Assembly: GCA_029945725.1 (NCBI GenBank)
Contig: JAQSDB010000003.1
Span: 1-64,000, forward strand
DNA length: 64,000 nucleotides
Direction of reading: 5' to 3'
Source of the DNA: a bacterium
Lineage (GTDB): Bacteria; Pseudomonadota; Gammaproteobacteria; Pseudomonadales; Moraxellaceae
This document shows, in pieces, positions 17,258 through 24,744 of this stretch (the stretch's first letter is position 1; each line of letters starts with the position of its first letter). The notes beneath the pieces are model-generated. The model searched no databases, had not been told where the DNA came from, and worked only from the letters and a program-made list of their open reading frames with translations. The position numbers and the translations under genes were made by a program.

Positions 17258-18352
17258 ATGGCTTCCACGGCTGACAAGAACAAGAGCAAGAAGGCGCCTG
17301 CACCGGCGGCAAAAACGCCTGCCAAAGCAGGAACGGGCAAGGCGCCCGCCAAAGCGCCAGCCAAGCCTGCGGCGAAGGCCCCCGTCAAGGCACCGGCCAA
17401 GCCAGCAGCAAAGACTCCCGTTAAGACACCGGCCAAAACACCGGCGAAGGCAACGCCAAAGCCGGCCAGCAAGCCTGCGGCGAAAGCCCCCGCCAAGCCC
17501 GCAGCAAAGGCCCCCGTTAAGGCGCCGGCCAAGCCAGTGGCAAAGACTCCCGTTAAGACACCGGCCAAAACACCGGCGAAGGCAACGCCAAAGCCGGCCA
17601 GCAAGCCTGCGGCGAAAGCTCCCGCCAAGCCTGTGGCGAAGACACCAGCAAAACCCGCCGCAAAAGCACCTGCCAAGGCAGTGCCAAAGCTGACGGCAAA
17701 AGTGGTGGAAAAACCTGTAGCCGAAAAGAAACCTGTTGCGGCAAAAGCCGTTGCCGCCGCCGTGACAGCAAAAGCTGTTGCTGCTCCGAAGACGGCCAAG
17801 CCTGTGGTGGCTGCACCTGCCGCTGCCACGCCCCCATCCTCCCCTCCAAGTAAAGCCGTGCCCGTGAAAACAGAAACCGTGAAAGCTGCCACACCCAAAG
17901 CTGCATCAAAGTCCGTCCCCAAGGTTCACCATTCGAATGTGCTGATCCACGGCAACGCGCCCTATCAGGAAGAAAAAAACGAGGATTACATGAATCCTCG
18001 CCAGCGCGAGCATTTCCGCATCATTCTTCAGGCGTGGAAGCACGAGCTCATGGAAGAAGTCGATCGCACCGTGCATCACATGCAGGACGAGTCCGGCAGC
18101 CTGCCCGACCCGAATGATCGCGCCACCCAGGAAGAAGAGTTTTCACTGGAGCTGCGCACGCGTGATCGCGAGCGCAAACTGATCAAGAAAATTGACCAGA
18201 CCATCGACCGTATCGACAAGGATGATTACGGCTACTGTGACGACTGCGGTGTTGAAATTGGCGTTCGTCGCCTTGAGGCCCGCCCTACCGCCACCCTCTG
18301 CATCGACTGCAAGAGCCTGTCGGAAATCAAGGAAAAACAGTTGGTCGGCTGA
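17258..18352 (+). CDS. dksA: RNA polymerase-binding factor DksA with long Lys/Ala/Pro N-terminal extension
   Basis: The last ~140 residues are a standard DksA, which binds the RNA polymerase secondary channel and potentiates ppGpp at rRNA and amino-acid promoters. The coiled-coil tip motif DPNDRA (DxxDxA) followed by TQEEEFS is intact, and the C4 zinc finger is CDDC...CIDC. Ahead of it lies a ~220-residue low-complexity tail of KAPAKPAAK-type units, like histone H1 or Pseudomonas AlgP. E. coli DksA is 151 residues; this is about 364. AGAGGGG at 17245-17251 favours ATG 17258 over 17228 or 17252. gluQ follows after a terminator, as in enterobacteria. Confidence 0.93.
   Translation: MASTADKNKSKKAPAPAAKTPAKAGTGKAPAKAPAKPAAKAPVKAPAKPAAKTPVKTPAKTPAKATPKPASKPAAKAPAKPAAKAPVKAPAKPVAKTPVKTPAKTPAKATPKPASKPAAKAPAKPVAKTPAKPAAKAPAKAVPKLTAKVVEKPVAEKKPVAAKAVAAAVTAKAVAAPKTAKPVVAAPAAATPPSSPPSKAVPVKTETVKAATPKAASKSVPKVHHSNVLIHGNAPYQEEKNEDYMNPRQREHFRIILQAWKHELMEEVDRTVHHMQDESGSLPDPNDRATQEEEFSLELRTRDRERKLIKKIDQTIDRIDKDDYGYCDDCGVEIGVRRLEARPTATLCIDCKSLSEIKEKQLVG
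17375..17638 (+). repeat. Two tandem 132-bp repeats encoding the DksA Lys/Ala/Pro tail
   Basis: The units 17375-17506 and 17507-17638 each encode 44 residues beginning KAPVKAPAKP. The DNA is nearly identical, including a long identical core around the KTPVKTPAKTPAKATPKPAS codons. Within each unit there are shorter KxPAK repeats. Such arrays change copy number by slippage or recombination, so length variation between strains is likely. Confidence 0.9.
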
Positions 18353-18375
18353 TCCCGACGCTGGTTTTCTTCCTG

Positions 18376-18404
18376 AAAAAACGCCGCCCTTTGCGGCGTT
18401 TTTT
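18376..18404 (+). terminator. Intrinsic terminator after dksA
   Basis: The stem CGCCGC / GCGGCG with loop CCTTT is flanked by A6 and T6 tracts. It separates dksA from gluQ and may allow partial read-through. Confidence 0.9.
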
Positions 18405-18452
18405 CTTGGTACGACAAGCTGTCGCCATGACACCGCAAACAAAGGGACGCGC

Positions 18453-19331
18453 ATGAGTTATACCGGCCGCTTTGCCCCAACTCCCACCGGGCCGCTGCAC
18501 ACCGGCTCGCTGATTGCCGCGGTAGCGAGCTATTGCGACGCCCGCGCCGCTGGCGGAAAGTGGCTGCTGCGCATGGAGGACATTGATCCTCCCCGCGAAA
18601 TGCCGGGAGCAGCCGATCTCATTTTGCGCCAGCTGCACGCTTACGGCCTTGAATGGGATGGCGAGGTGTTGTTCCAGCACCAGCGCACAGAAGCCTATCT
18701 GGCAGCACTGGAGCAATTGCAGGAGCAGGGCGATGTATTCTGGTGCTGCTGTTCGCGCACCGACCTTGCGCGCCTTGGCACAACAGCGTATCCCGGCACG
18801 TGTCGCCCGTTCACATCACCACGCGATGATGCAGCAATTCGACTGCGCGTACCGGACAGGGTGATCCGTTTTAATGACCGCCTGTTTGGCCCGCAAGCAG
18901 AAAACCTGCAAAACAGTATCGGTGACGTTGTCCTGCGCCGCCGGGACGGTCTCTTCGCCTATCAGCTTGCCGTCGTTGTCGATGATGCCTTCCAGAATAT
19001 TACGGATGTGGTGCGCGGCGCCGACCTGCTTGATAACACGGCGCGCCAGATCTTCCTGCAGGAAAAACTGGGCCTGGCCACACCGCGTTATCTGCACCTG
19101 CCACTCATGCTGCATGCGGATGGCACCAAACTGTCCAAGCAGACTTTTGCACCAGCACTGCCCTTGCCGGCAGAGCCGGTACTGCTTTGGCAGACCCTGA
19201 TGTTTCTCGGACAGAAAATTCCGGCCGACCTGCAACACGCCACTCCCGACCGCATTCTCCACTGGGCCATCCGGAACTGGACACCCGGGGACATTCCTCG
19301 CCAGCACGGCATGAGCAGTCTTCCGGCCTGA
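18453..19331 (+). CDS. gluQ: Glutamyl-Q tRNA(Asp) synthetase
   Basis: GluQ is a truncated GluRS-like enzyme that attaches glutamate to queuosine at the anticodon of tRNA-Asp. The HIGH-like motif is in FAPTPTGPLHTGSLIAA, the MEDIDPPR segment follows, the zinc-ligand cysteines are in the WCCCSR...PGTCR region, and the KMSKS-like motif is KLSKQ. It lacks an anticodon-binding domain, as expected at 292 residues. The ATG at 18453 matches the family N-terminus. It is paired with dksA as in many proteobacteria. Confidence 0.93.
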   Translation: MSYTGRFAPTPTGPLHTGSLIAAVASYCDARAAGGKWLLRMEDIDPPREMPGAADLILRQLHAYGLEWDGEVLFQHQRTEAYLAALEQLQEQGDVFWCCCSRTDLARLGTTAYPGTCRPFTSPRDDAAIRLRVPDRVIRFNDRLFGPQAENLQNSIGDVVLRRRDGLFAYQLAVVVDDAFQNITDVVRGADLLDNTARQIFLQEKLGLATPRYLHLPLMLHADGTKLSKQTFAPALPLPAEPVLLWQTLMFLGQKIPADLQHATPDRILHWAIRNWTPGDIPRQHGMSSLPA

Positions 19332-19496
19332 TCACGGCCCCTGGTTTTCCATCAGCGCAGACAGCGCCACATGCAGCGCCCGGGCGAGGGCAAAAGTGGC
19401 GGCCCGCAAATGCAGCAGCGCCTCCGCTAATTTGGCTTGGCGTTGCCCTGCTGCCGCTGCTACCTTGCACATCAGTTATTCCGGGCATCAGGCACC

Positions 19497-19679
19497 ATGT
19501 ATATCGACAGGCTTGTTCTGCTTTTTATCGCCGGCACCTTTCTGCTCTCCCCTGCCATTATCGAATGGTGGAGCGAGGGCGGGACGGCCTGGTACCGCCC
19601 CTATCTCATCTGGCTGGTGCTGATAGCCCTCAGCTTCTGGGTCGGTAAAAGTCGCGACCTGAATGACATCCAACCATGA
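19497..19679 (+). CDS. cbrX: Small two-helix membrane protein upstream of cbrA (CbrX-like)
   Basis: A 60-residue protein, MYIDRLVLLFIAGTFLLSPAI..., with two hydrophobic segments around a short acidic/aromatic loop (EWWSEGGTAWYRPY) and a charged tail (GKSRDLNDIQP). It ends 9 bp before cbrA. Pseudomonas has a small gene, cbrX, at the same place, linked to cbrA expression. The assignment rests on position, size and hydrophobic pattern. The function is unknown; translational coupling to cbrA is the simplest inference. Confidence 0.7.
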   Translation: MYIDRLVLLFIAGTFLLSPAIIEWWSEGGTAWYRPYLIWLVLIALSFWVGKSRDLNDIQP

Positions 19680-19688
19680 TTTTCCGAC

Positions 19689-22646
19689 ATGACCTTCAGC
19701 CCCGGTGAACTGCTGACGCTCGGCGTCGGCTATCTTTTCCTGCTTTTTCTCGTGGCCTATGTCAGCGAGTCGGGGCTGATTCCCGTACGCTGGGTGCGCC
19801 ACCCTGCCGTGTATGTGTTGTCGCTGGGCGTGTATGTCAGTGCCTGGGGCATTTATGCCGTCGTCGGTTTTGCCCATCAGGCCGGCTATAACTTCCTCGC
19901 CTTTTATCTCGGCATTTCCGGCGCATTCCTGCTCGCACCGGTATTACTGGCGCCGGTATTGCGGCTGACCAAAACCTATCAGCTGGGTTCACTCGCCGAT
20001 CTCTTTGCCTTTCGCTACCGCAGCCAGATCGTGGGCTCGCTCACCACCCTGGCCATGATTGTCGGCATGATGCCGTTGCTGGCCCTGCAGATTCGGGCTG
20101 TCGCCGACTCCGCACAGATCCTCACGCCCGGCAGCGAGCACCAGTGGATGGCGCTGGCGTTCTGCATCATCATCAGCGCCTTCACCGTTCTTTTCGGTGC
20201 TCGCCACCTGTCCCCCCGAGAAAAACACGAAGGCCTGGTGGTCGCCATTGCGCTTGAGTCCGTCATCAAGCTGCTGGCCATGGGGGCGGTTGCCTGGTTT
20301 GCCTGGCACGATGTCTTTGGCGGCCACAGCGGCCTCAATGCCTGGCTTACGGCGCATCCCGAATCGCTGCACATGCTCTACGATCCGCTGCGTGGCGGTT
20401 TCTGGCACATCCTGATCCTGTCGTTTTTATTCTCGGCGGTGCTGATGCCCTATATGTACCAGATGACCTTCACCGAGAATTTCAATCCACGCGCACTGCT
20501 GACCGCGAGCTGGGGACTGCCGCTTTATCTGATTGGCATGTCGCTGGCCGTCCCCATTCTGCTCTGGGGCGGGATCAAACTCGGTCTCAATCTGCACCCG
20601 GAGTATTTCACGCTGGGCGTGGCTCTCGCGTCAGGCTCGGCATGGTTGCCGCTGCTTATTTTTGTGGGCGGGCTGGCGGCGGCATCCGGCGTGATTATCG
20701 TCAGCACGCTGGCGATGGCATCAATGGCACTCAATCATCTGGTGCTGCCGCTGTATCAGCCCCGCCCCGACCAGAACATCTATCGCTGGATTCTCTGGAT
20801 GCGGCGCCTGCTCATTACCGGGCTCATTGCCGTCTCCTATCTCGTCTATCTGTTGCTGAGCGAACGCCACAGCATGACGGAAATGGCCATGCTGACCTTC
20901 GTGGCAACCCTGCAGTTCACTCCCGGCCTGATAGGCGTACTGTTCTGGCCGCGCGCCAACCGCAGGGGATTTATCAGCGGTCTCAGCGCGGGCATGGTGC
21001 TGTGGTTTATCACGCTGGTGCTGCCCTATCTCATGGAGCTGCACTTCTTGCCCAGCCTCGACTGGGTGACCCTGTCCTTCACCAACAACACCGATTACTG
21101 GCAAACCATGGGCACTGGCACCACCCTGGTGAATGCACTGATCGGGGTGGTGGTGTCATTGCTCGGCACACAAACAGCCAGTGAACAGATTGCCGCCAAT
21201 ACCTGCTCAGTGGATAACCTGCGCCGGCCTTATCGCTGGGAGCTTACCGCCACCAGCATCGGGGATTTTGTGCGCGGCCTTGCCGAGCCCATGGGCAGCG
21301 TTACCGCCGAGCGCGAAGTCCAGGTGGCGATGACGGATCTCGGCATGCATCCGAGCGAAACCCGGCCGTATGCACTGCGCCGCTTGCGTGACCAGATTGA
21401 ATCCAATCTGTCTGGCCTGCTCGGGCCCTCGGTGGCGCAGGACATTCTCGATCAGCACCTGCCCTACAAGGTGCGCACCGAGCAAGCCGGCCCCGAAGAC
21501 ATTCACTATATCGAGTCACGCATCGAGGATTACCGGCACCGCCTCTCAGGCCTCGCCGGCGAACTGGATTCCCTGCGCCGCTTTCACCGCCAGACACTTT
21601 TTGATTTGCCGATTGGCGTGTGCTCGCTGGGCCGCGACCTGGAAATCCTGGCATGGAACAATGCCATGATGAGTCTTACCGGTATCAGCGATGAGGATGT
21701 TATCGGTTCACGCCTTGGCAGCCTGCCCACCCCCTGGCGTGAAATGTTTCTGGACTTTCTCCACGGCCCTGCCGCACAGGTCTATCGCAAACAGGTACAG
21801 AGCCAGGGCGAAACACGCTGGGTTAGCCTCAACCGTGCCGTGATCGGTGACGGTGACAGCCTGGGCCACCCCGACTCGCAGGTGATTGTGGTCGAAGACA
21901 TTTCCGAACTGCATCGTCTTGAGGTACGCGTCTCCCATAATGAGCGCCTGGCATCGATTGGCCGTCTGGCGGCCGGCGTGGCGCATGAAATAGGCAATCC
22001 CGTCACCGGCATCGCCTGTCTCGCACAAAACCTGAAAGCCGAAAAGCAGGATCCGGAGATTCTCGATGCCAGCAACCAGATTCTTGAACAAACCCAGCGC
22101 ATCTCACGTATTGTGCAGTCACTGGTGGGTTTTGCCCGCGCCGACAGTCTGCGCAGCAATCGCGAAGCCGTGCATCTGCACAGCGCCGTCGATGAGGCCA
22201 TCCAGCTTTTGCAACTGGGCCCGGAAGGACGTGATCACGAATACCTTAACGAGTGCCGTCCTGACACCCTGGTTGCGGGTGATTCACAACGACTGACACA
22301 GGTATTTATCAATCTGCTCACCAATGCGCGCGATGCCAGCCCGCCGGGCAGCCAGATTATTGCCCGCGCTGCCACACACGGCCCGAAAGTGCGCTTTGAA
22401 ATAGAAGACTGTGGCAGCGGCTTACCGACAGGTGATATTCGCAACACATTGTTTGAACCCTTTGTAACCACCAAGGATACCGGCAAGGGCACGGGTCTCG
22501 GCCTGGCACTGGTGCACGGGATCGTCGAAGAACACGAAGGCCGCATTCAACTTATCGACAAGGCGGATTACGATCAGGGTAACGGCGTCATCGTGCAGAT
22601 CATGTTGCCGACATGGATAGAAAGCGAGGAAGTGAAAAGGCAGTAA
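19689..22646 (+). CDS. cbrA: Sensor histidine kinase CbrA with SLC5 transporter domain
   Basis: A 985-residue hybrid membrane kinase. Residues ~1-510 form a sodium:solute symporter (SLC5) module with about 13 transmembrane segments. A STAC-type linker region follows, then a PAS domain at about 630-740 (LPIGVCSLGRDLEILAWNNAMMSLTGI). The HisKA histidine is in LAAGVAHEIGNPVTGI and the HATPase motifs are INLLTNARDAS and TGKGTGLGLALVHGIV. CbrA responds to carbon/nitrogen balance and in Pseudomonas can transport histidine. It is followed by its regulator cbrB 59 bp downstream. Confidence 0.93.
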   Translation: MTFSPGELLTLGVGYLFLLFLVAYVSESGLIPVRWVRHPAVYVLSLGVYVSAWGIYAVVGFAHQAGYNFLAFYLGISGAFLLAPVLLAPVLRLTKTYQLGSLADLFAFRYRSQIVGSLTTLAMIVGMMPLLALQIRAVADSAQILTPGSEHQWMALAFCIIISAFTVLFGARHLSPREKHEGLVVAIALESVIKLLAMGAVAWFAWHDVFGGHSGLNAWLTAHPESLHMLYDPLRGGFWHILILSFLFSAVLMPYMYQMTFTENFNPRALLTASWGLPLYLIGMSLAVPILLWGGIKLGLNLHPEYFTLGVALASGSAWLPLLIFVGGLAAASGVIIVSTLAMASMALNHLVLPLYQPRPDQNIYRWILWMRRLLITGLIAVSYLVYLLLSERHSMTEMAMLTFVATLQFTPGLIGVLFWPRANRRGFISGLSAGMVLWFITLVLPYLMELHFLPSLDWVTLSFTNNTDYWQTMGTGTTLVNALIGVVVSLLGTQTASEQIAANTCSVDNLRRPYRWELTATSIGDFVRGLAEPMGSVTAEREVQVAMTDLGMHPSETRPYALRRLRDQIESNLSGLLGPSVAQDILDQHLPYKVRTEQAGPEDIHYIESRIEDYRHRLSGLAGELDSLRRFHRQTLFDLPIGVCSLGRDLEILAWNNAMMSLTGISDEDVIGSRLGSLPTPWREMFLDFLHGPAAQVYRKQVQSQGETRWVSLNRAVIGDGDSLGHPDSQVIVVEDISELHRLEVRVSHNERLASIGRLAAGVAHEIGNPVTGIACLAQNLKAEKQDPEILDASNQILEQTQRISRIVQSLVGFARADSLRSNREAVHLHSAVDEAIQLLQLGPEGRDHEYLNECRPDTLVAGDSQRLTQVFINLLTNARDASPPGSQIIARAATHGPKVRFEIEDCGSGLPTGDIRNTLFEPFVTTKDTGKGTGLGLALVHGIVEEHEGRIQLIDKADYDQGNGVIVQIMLPTWIESEEVKRQ

Positions 22647-22705
22647 AAACAGGAAGAGCATCCCTCTTCGCCCTCTCACTCTCTGCCCGGAAATAGAGGA
22701 AAGGC

Positions 22706-24115
22706 ATGAGCCACATTCTTATTGTTGAAGATGAACCCCTCATACGCTCCAACCTGAAAAGGCTGCTGGAGCGGCATCATTACCGTGTCAGCGAAGCCGG
22801 CTCGGTGAGTGATGCCACCGAGCGCTATAACCTCGAGGATTTCGATCTGGTGATCACCGATGTGCGACTGCCTGGCGAACCCGGCACGGTACTCATCGAA
22901 AAAGCCCGTCCGACCCCAGTACTCATCATGACCAGCTTCGGCAATCTCAAATCCGCCGTGGAAGCCATGAAGCAGGGGGCCGTCGATTATATTTCCAAGC
23001 CCTTTGATCACGATGAGATGGTGCTGGCCATAGAGCGTATCCTGCGTGAAAAAGCCTTGCTCGCACAAAATGAGGTCTTGAAGCAGGAGGTCGCACGCAC
23101 TTATCCCACGACCGGCATGATCGGTTCCTGCGCCGCCATGGAAGAGGTGTTCTTGCGTATCCGCAAGGTAGCCCCCATGGCCACGACCGTGCTTATTCGC
23201 GGCGAAAGCGGCACCGGCAAGGAACTGGTCGCGCGCGCGCTGCACGATCAAAGTCCTCGCGCCAATGGCCCGATGATTTCCGTGAACTGCGCGGCCATTC
23301 CGGAATCACTGATCGAGTCCGAATTATTCGGACACGAAAAAGGCTCCTTCACCGGCGCCCAAACCATGCGTAAAGGCCTGGTAGAGGCCGCCGATGGCGG
23401 CACCCTGTTTCTCGACGAGATCGGTGAACTACCCATGGAGGCGCAGGCGCGTCTCTTGCGCCTGCTGCAGGAAAAGGAGATTCGCCGTATCGGCTCCACC
23501 CAGACCCGCCATGTGGATGTCCGTCTGGTCGCCGCCACACACCGCAATCTCAAACAACTGGCCAGCGAACACAAATTCCGTGAAGACCTTTACTACCGGC
23601 TGCATGTGGTCGAACTGATCCTGCCTCCCCTGCGAGAACGCGGTGACGACATTCTCGAACTGGCCGAAACCCTGCTGGAGCGTACCGCCCTGCGCCTTGG
23701 CGTCGGCCGCCTGCATTTCAATGATGAGGCCCGCGAGGCCATGCTGAACTACCCCTGGCCCGGCAATGTACGTGAACTGGAAAACGCCATCGAGCGCGCC
23801 GCCATTCTTTGCGAGTCGGACGAAATCAGCCCCGAGCACCTGGCCATTGACTACATAAAGCGCGAACCCAGTCCCACCCGAACCGGTGGCCGCAGCAGCT
23901 CCGCCAATGAACCTCCCGCCGGTCTCTCGCTGGAGGACTACTTCCAGCACTTCGTTCTGGAGCATCAGGATCACATGTCGGAAACCGAGCTGGCCCAGAA
24001 GCTCGGCATCAGCCGGAAGTCCCTGTGGGAGCGGCGGCAGCGCCTTGGCATACCCCGCCGCAAAGCCAGTGGCGAGGTGGAAGGCGCCCCTGAAGCCGAG
24101 AGCGAAGGGGAATGA
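22706..24115 (+). CDS. cbrB: NtrC-family sigma54 activator CbrB
   Basis: A 469-residue response regulator. The receiver has phospho-acceptor Asp in LVITDVRLPG. The AAA+ domain has Walker A GESGTGKE, the sigma54-contact loop GSFTGA (in GHEKGSFTGAQT) and Walker B LFLDEIGELP. The C-terminal Fis-type helix-turn-helix is SETELAQKLGISRKSLWERRQRLG. In Pseudomonas, CbrB activates sigma54 promoters, chiefly that of the small RNA CrcZ just downstream. The same order is seen here, with a sigma54 promoter 159 bp after the stop. Confidence 0.95.
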   Translation: MSHILIVEDEPLIRSNLKRLLERHHYRVSEAGSVSDATERYNLEDFDLVITDVRLPGEPGTVLIEKARPTPVLIMTSFGNLKSAVEAMKQGAVDYISKPFDHDEMVLAIERILREKALLAQNEVLKQEVARTYPTTGMIGSCAAMEEVFLRIRKVAPMATTVLIRGESGTGKELVARALHDQSPRANGPMISVNCAAIPESLIESELFGHEKGSFTGAQTMRKGLVEAADGGTLFLDEIGELPMEAQARLLRLLQEKEIRRIGSTQTRHVDVRLVAATHRNLKQLASEHKFREDLYYRLHVVELILPPLRERGDDILELAETLLERTALRLGVGRLHFNDEAREAMLNYPWPGNVRELENAIERAAILCESDEISPEHLAIDYIKREPSPTRTGGRSSSANEPPAGLSLEDYFQHFVLEHQDHMSETELAQKLGISRKSLWERRQRLGIPRRKASGEVEGAPEAESEGE

Positions 24116-24143
24116 TCCGCTTCGCTCACAGATACTGACAACG

Positions 24144-24192
24144 TGTTACGCAGCTACACAAAGCCGTTACATCACTACCCGCAAACTGTTAC
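24144..24192 (+). promoter_or_regulatory. Three GTTAC direct repeats, candidate CbrB enhancer sites
   Basis: TGTTAC at 24144-24149, CGTTAC at 24165-24170 and TGTTAC at 24187-24192 are spaced 21 and 22 bp start to start. This is two helical turns, so all three lie on one DNA face. They sit about 110-155 bp upstream of the predicted RNA start, a normal distance for a sigma54 enhancer. TGTTAC-type elements have been reported for CbrB; this is from memory. Confidence 0.6.
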
Positions 24193-24273
24193 CGGCCTCC
24201 GTAATTCCCGCAAGCCGCCTTTTCAAAAAACCATAACCTGCTGTTTTTGAACAACTAAATAAAACAATAAAAG

Positions 24274-24290
24274 TTGGCACGGCATCTGCT
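24274..24290 (+). promoter_or_regulatory. Sigma54 (-24/-12) promoter of the CrcZ-like RNA
   Basis: TTGGCAC (24274-24280) is followed by CTGCT (24286-24290). The invariant GG (24276-24277) and GC (24288-24289) are separated by exactly 10 bases. This matches TGGCAC-N5-TTGCW with one change. It predicts transcription starting near 24300. Confidence 0.85.
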
Positions 24291-24300
24291 ATATGTCTGG

Positions 24301-24605
24301 AGCGCAACAACAAAAACAAATGCGTACAGGTCTCCGCAGACCAAAAACAAGAAGAAAAAACCAGAACAAGAACAATAAAAAATGCGGATGGTGGTGAGGT
24401 TCAGCTATGAGAGGAGGCTTCATAGCTGAACCCAGCCCGATTGATGAAAACCGGCATCAACAACAAGAACAAGAAAGTACAAAAACAACAAGCAAGCCGG
24501 ATGGCCAAAAACAATAACAAGGCCGCCACAAAAAAGAAGAACAGACAACAACACCCCAGATAGACAGTACACGCGGGAGGCTTTGCCTCCCGCGTTTCTG
24601 TTTGT
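24301..24605 (+). ncRNA. crcZ: CrcZ-like small RNA, Hfq/Crc sponge
   Basis: A roughly 300-nt RNA lies between cbrB and pcnB, exactly where Pseudomonas has crcZ (about 400 nt there). It has seven A-rich AAnAAnAA-type clusters at 24306-24320, 24343-24360, 24363-24382, 24459-24476, 24481-24496, 24507-24520 and 24528-24553. These are separated by stems: GGTCT/AGACC (24329-24342), a 13-bp perfect stem (24398-24410 with 24420-24432), CCGGC/GCCGG (24451-24455 with 24496-24500) and GGCC/GGCC (24503-24506 with 24521-24524). The last two stems enclose A-rich motifs in their loops. It probably titrates Hfq/Crc and relieves catabolite repression when CbrB is active. The start and end are predicted, not measured. 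Confidence 0.85.
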
Positions 24606-24607
24606 GG
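24572..24607 (+). terminator. Intrinsic terminator of the CrcZ-like RNA
   Basis: A perfect 10-bp stem CGCGGGAGGC / GCCTCCCGCG with a TTT loop is followed by TTTCTGTTTG. It lies about 140 bp upstream of pcnB. Confidence 0.9.
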
Positions 24608-24744
24608 CCACGCCTCATTTGCGGCTTCTTTTTAGCAAGCCATCCCCGCATTGCAGATACCGCACTCCCTAGTGCACCGGAACTTGCTATCATCTCCCGC
24701 TTCGATATCCGGCCCGTAGAGCCCGCCACCCTAATGATCCCGCT

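Noticed and set aside
17375-17638. Repeat array as CRISPR
   Set aside because: The repeats are in frame, without spacers, and encode the DksA Lys/Ala/Pro tail.
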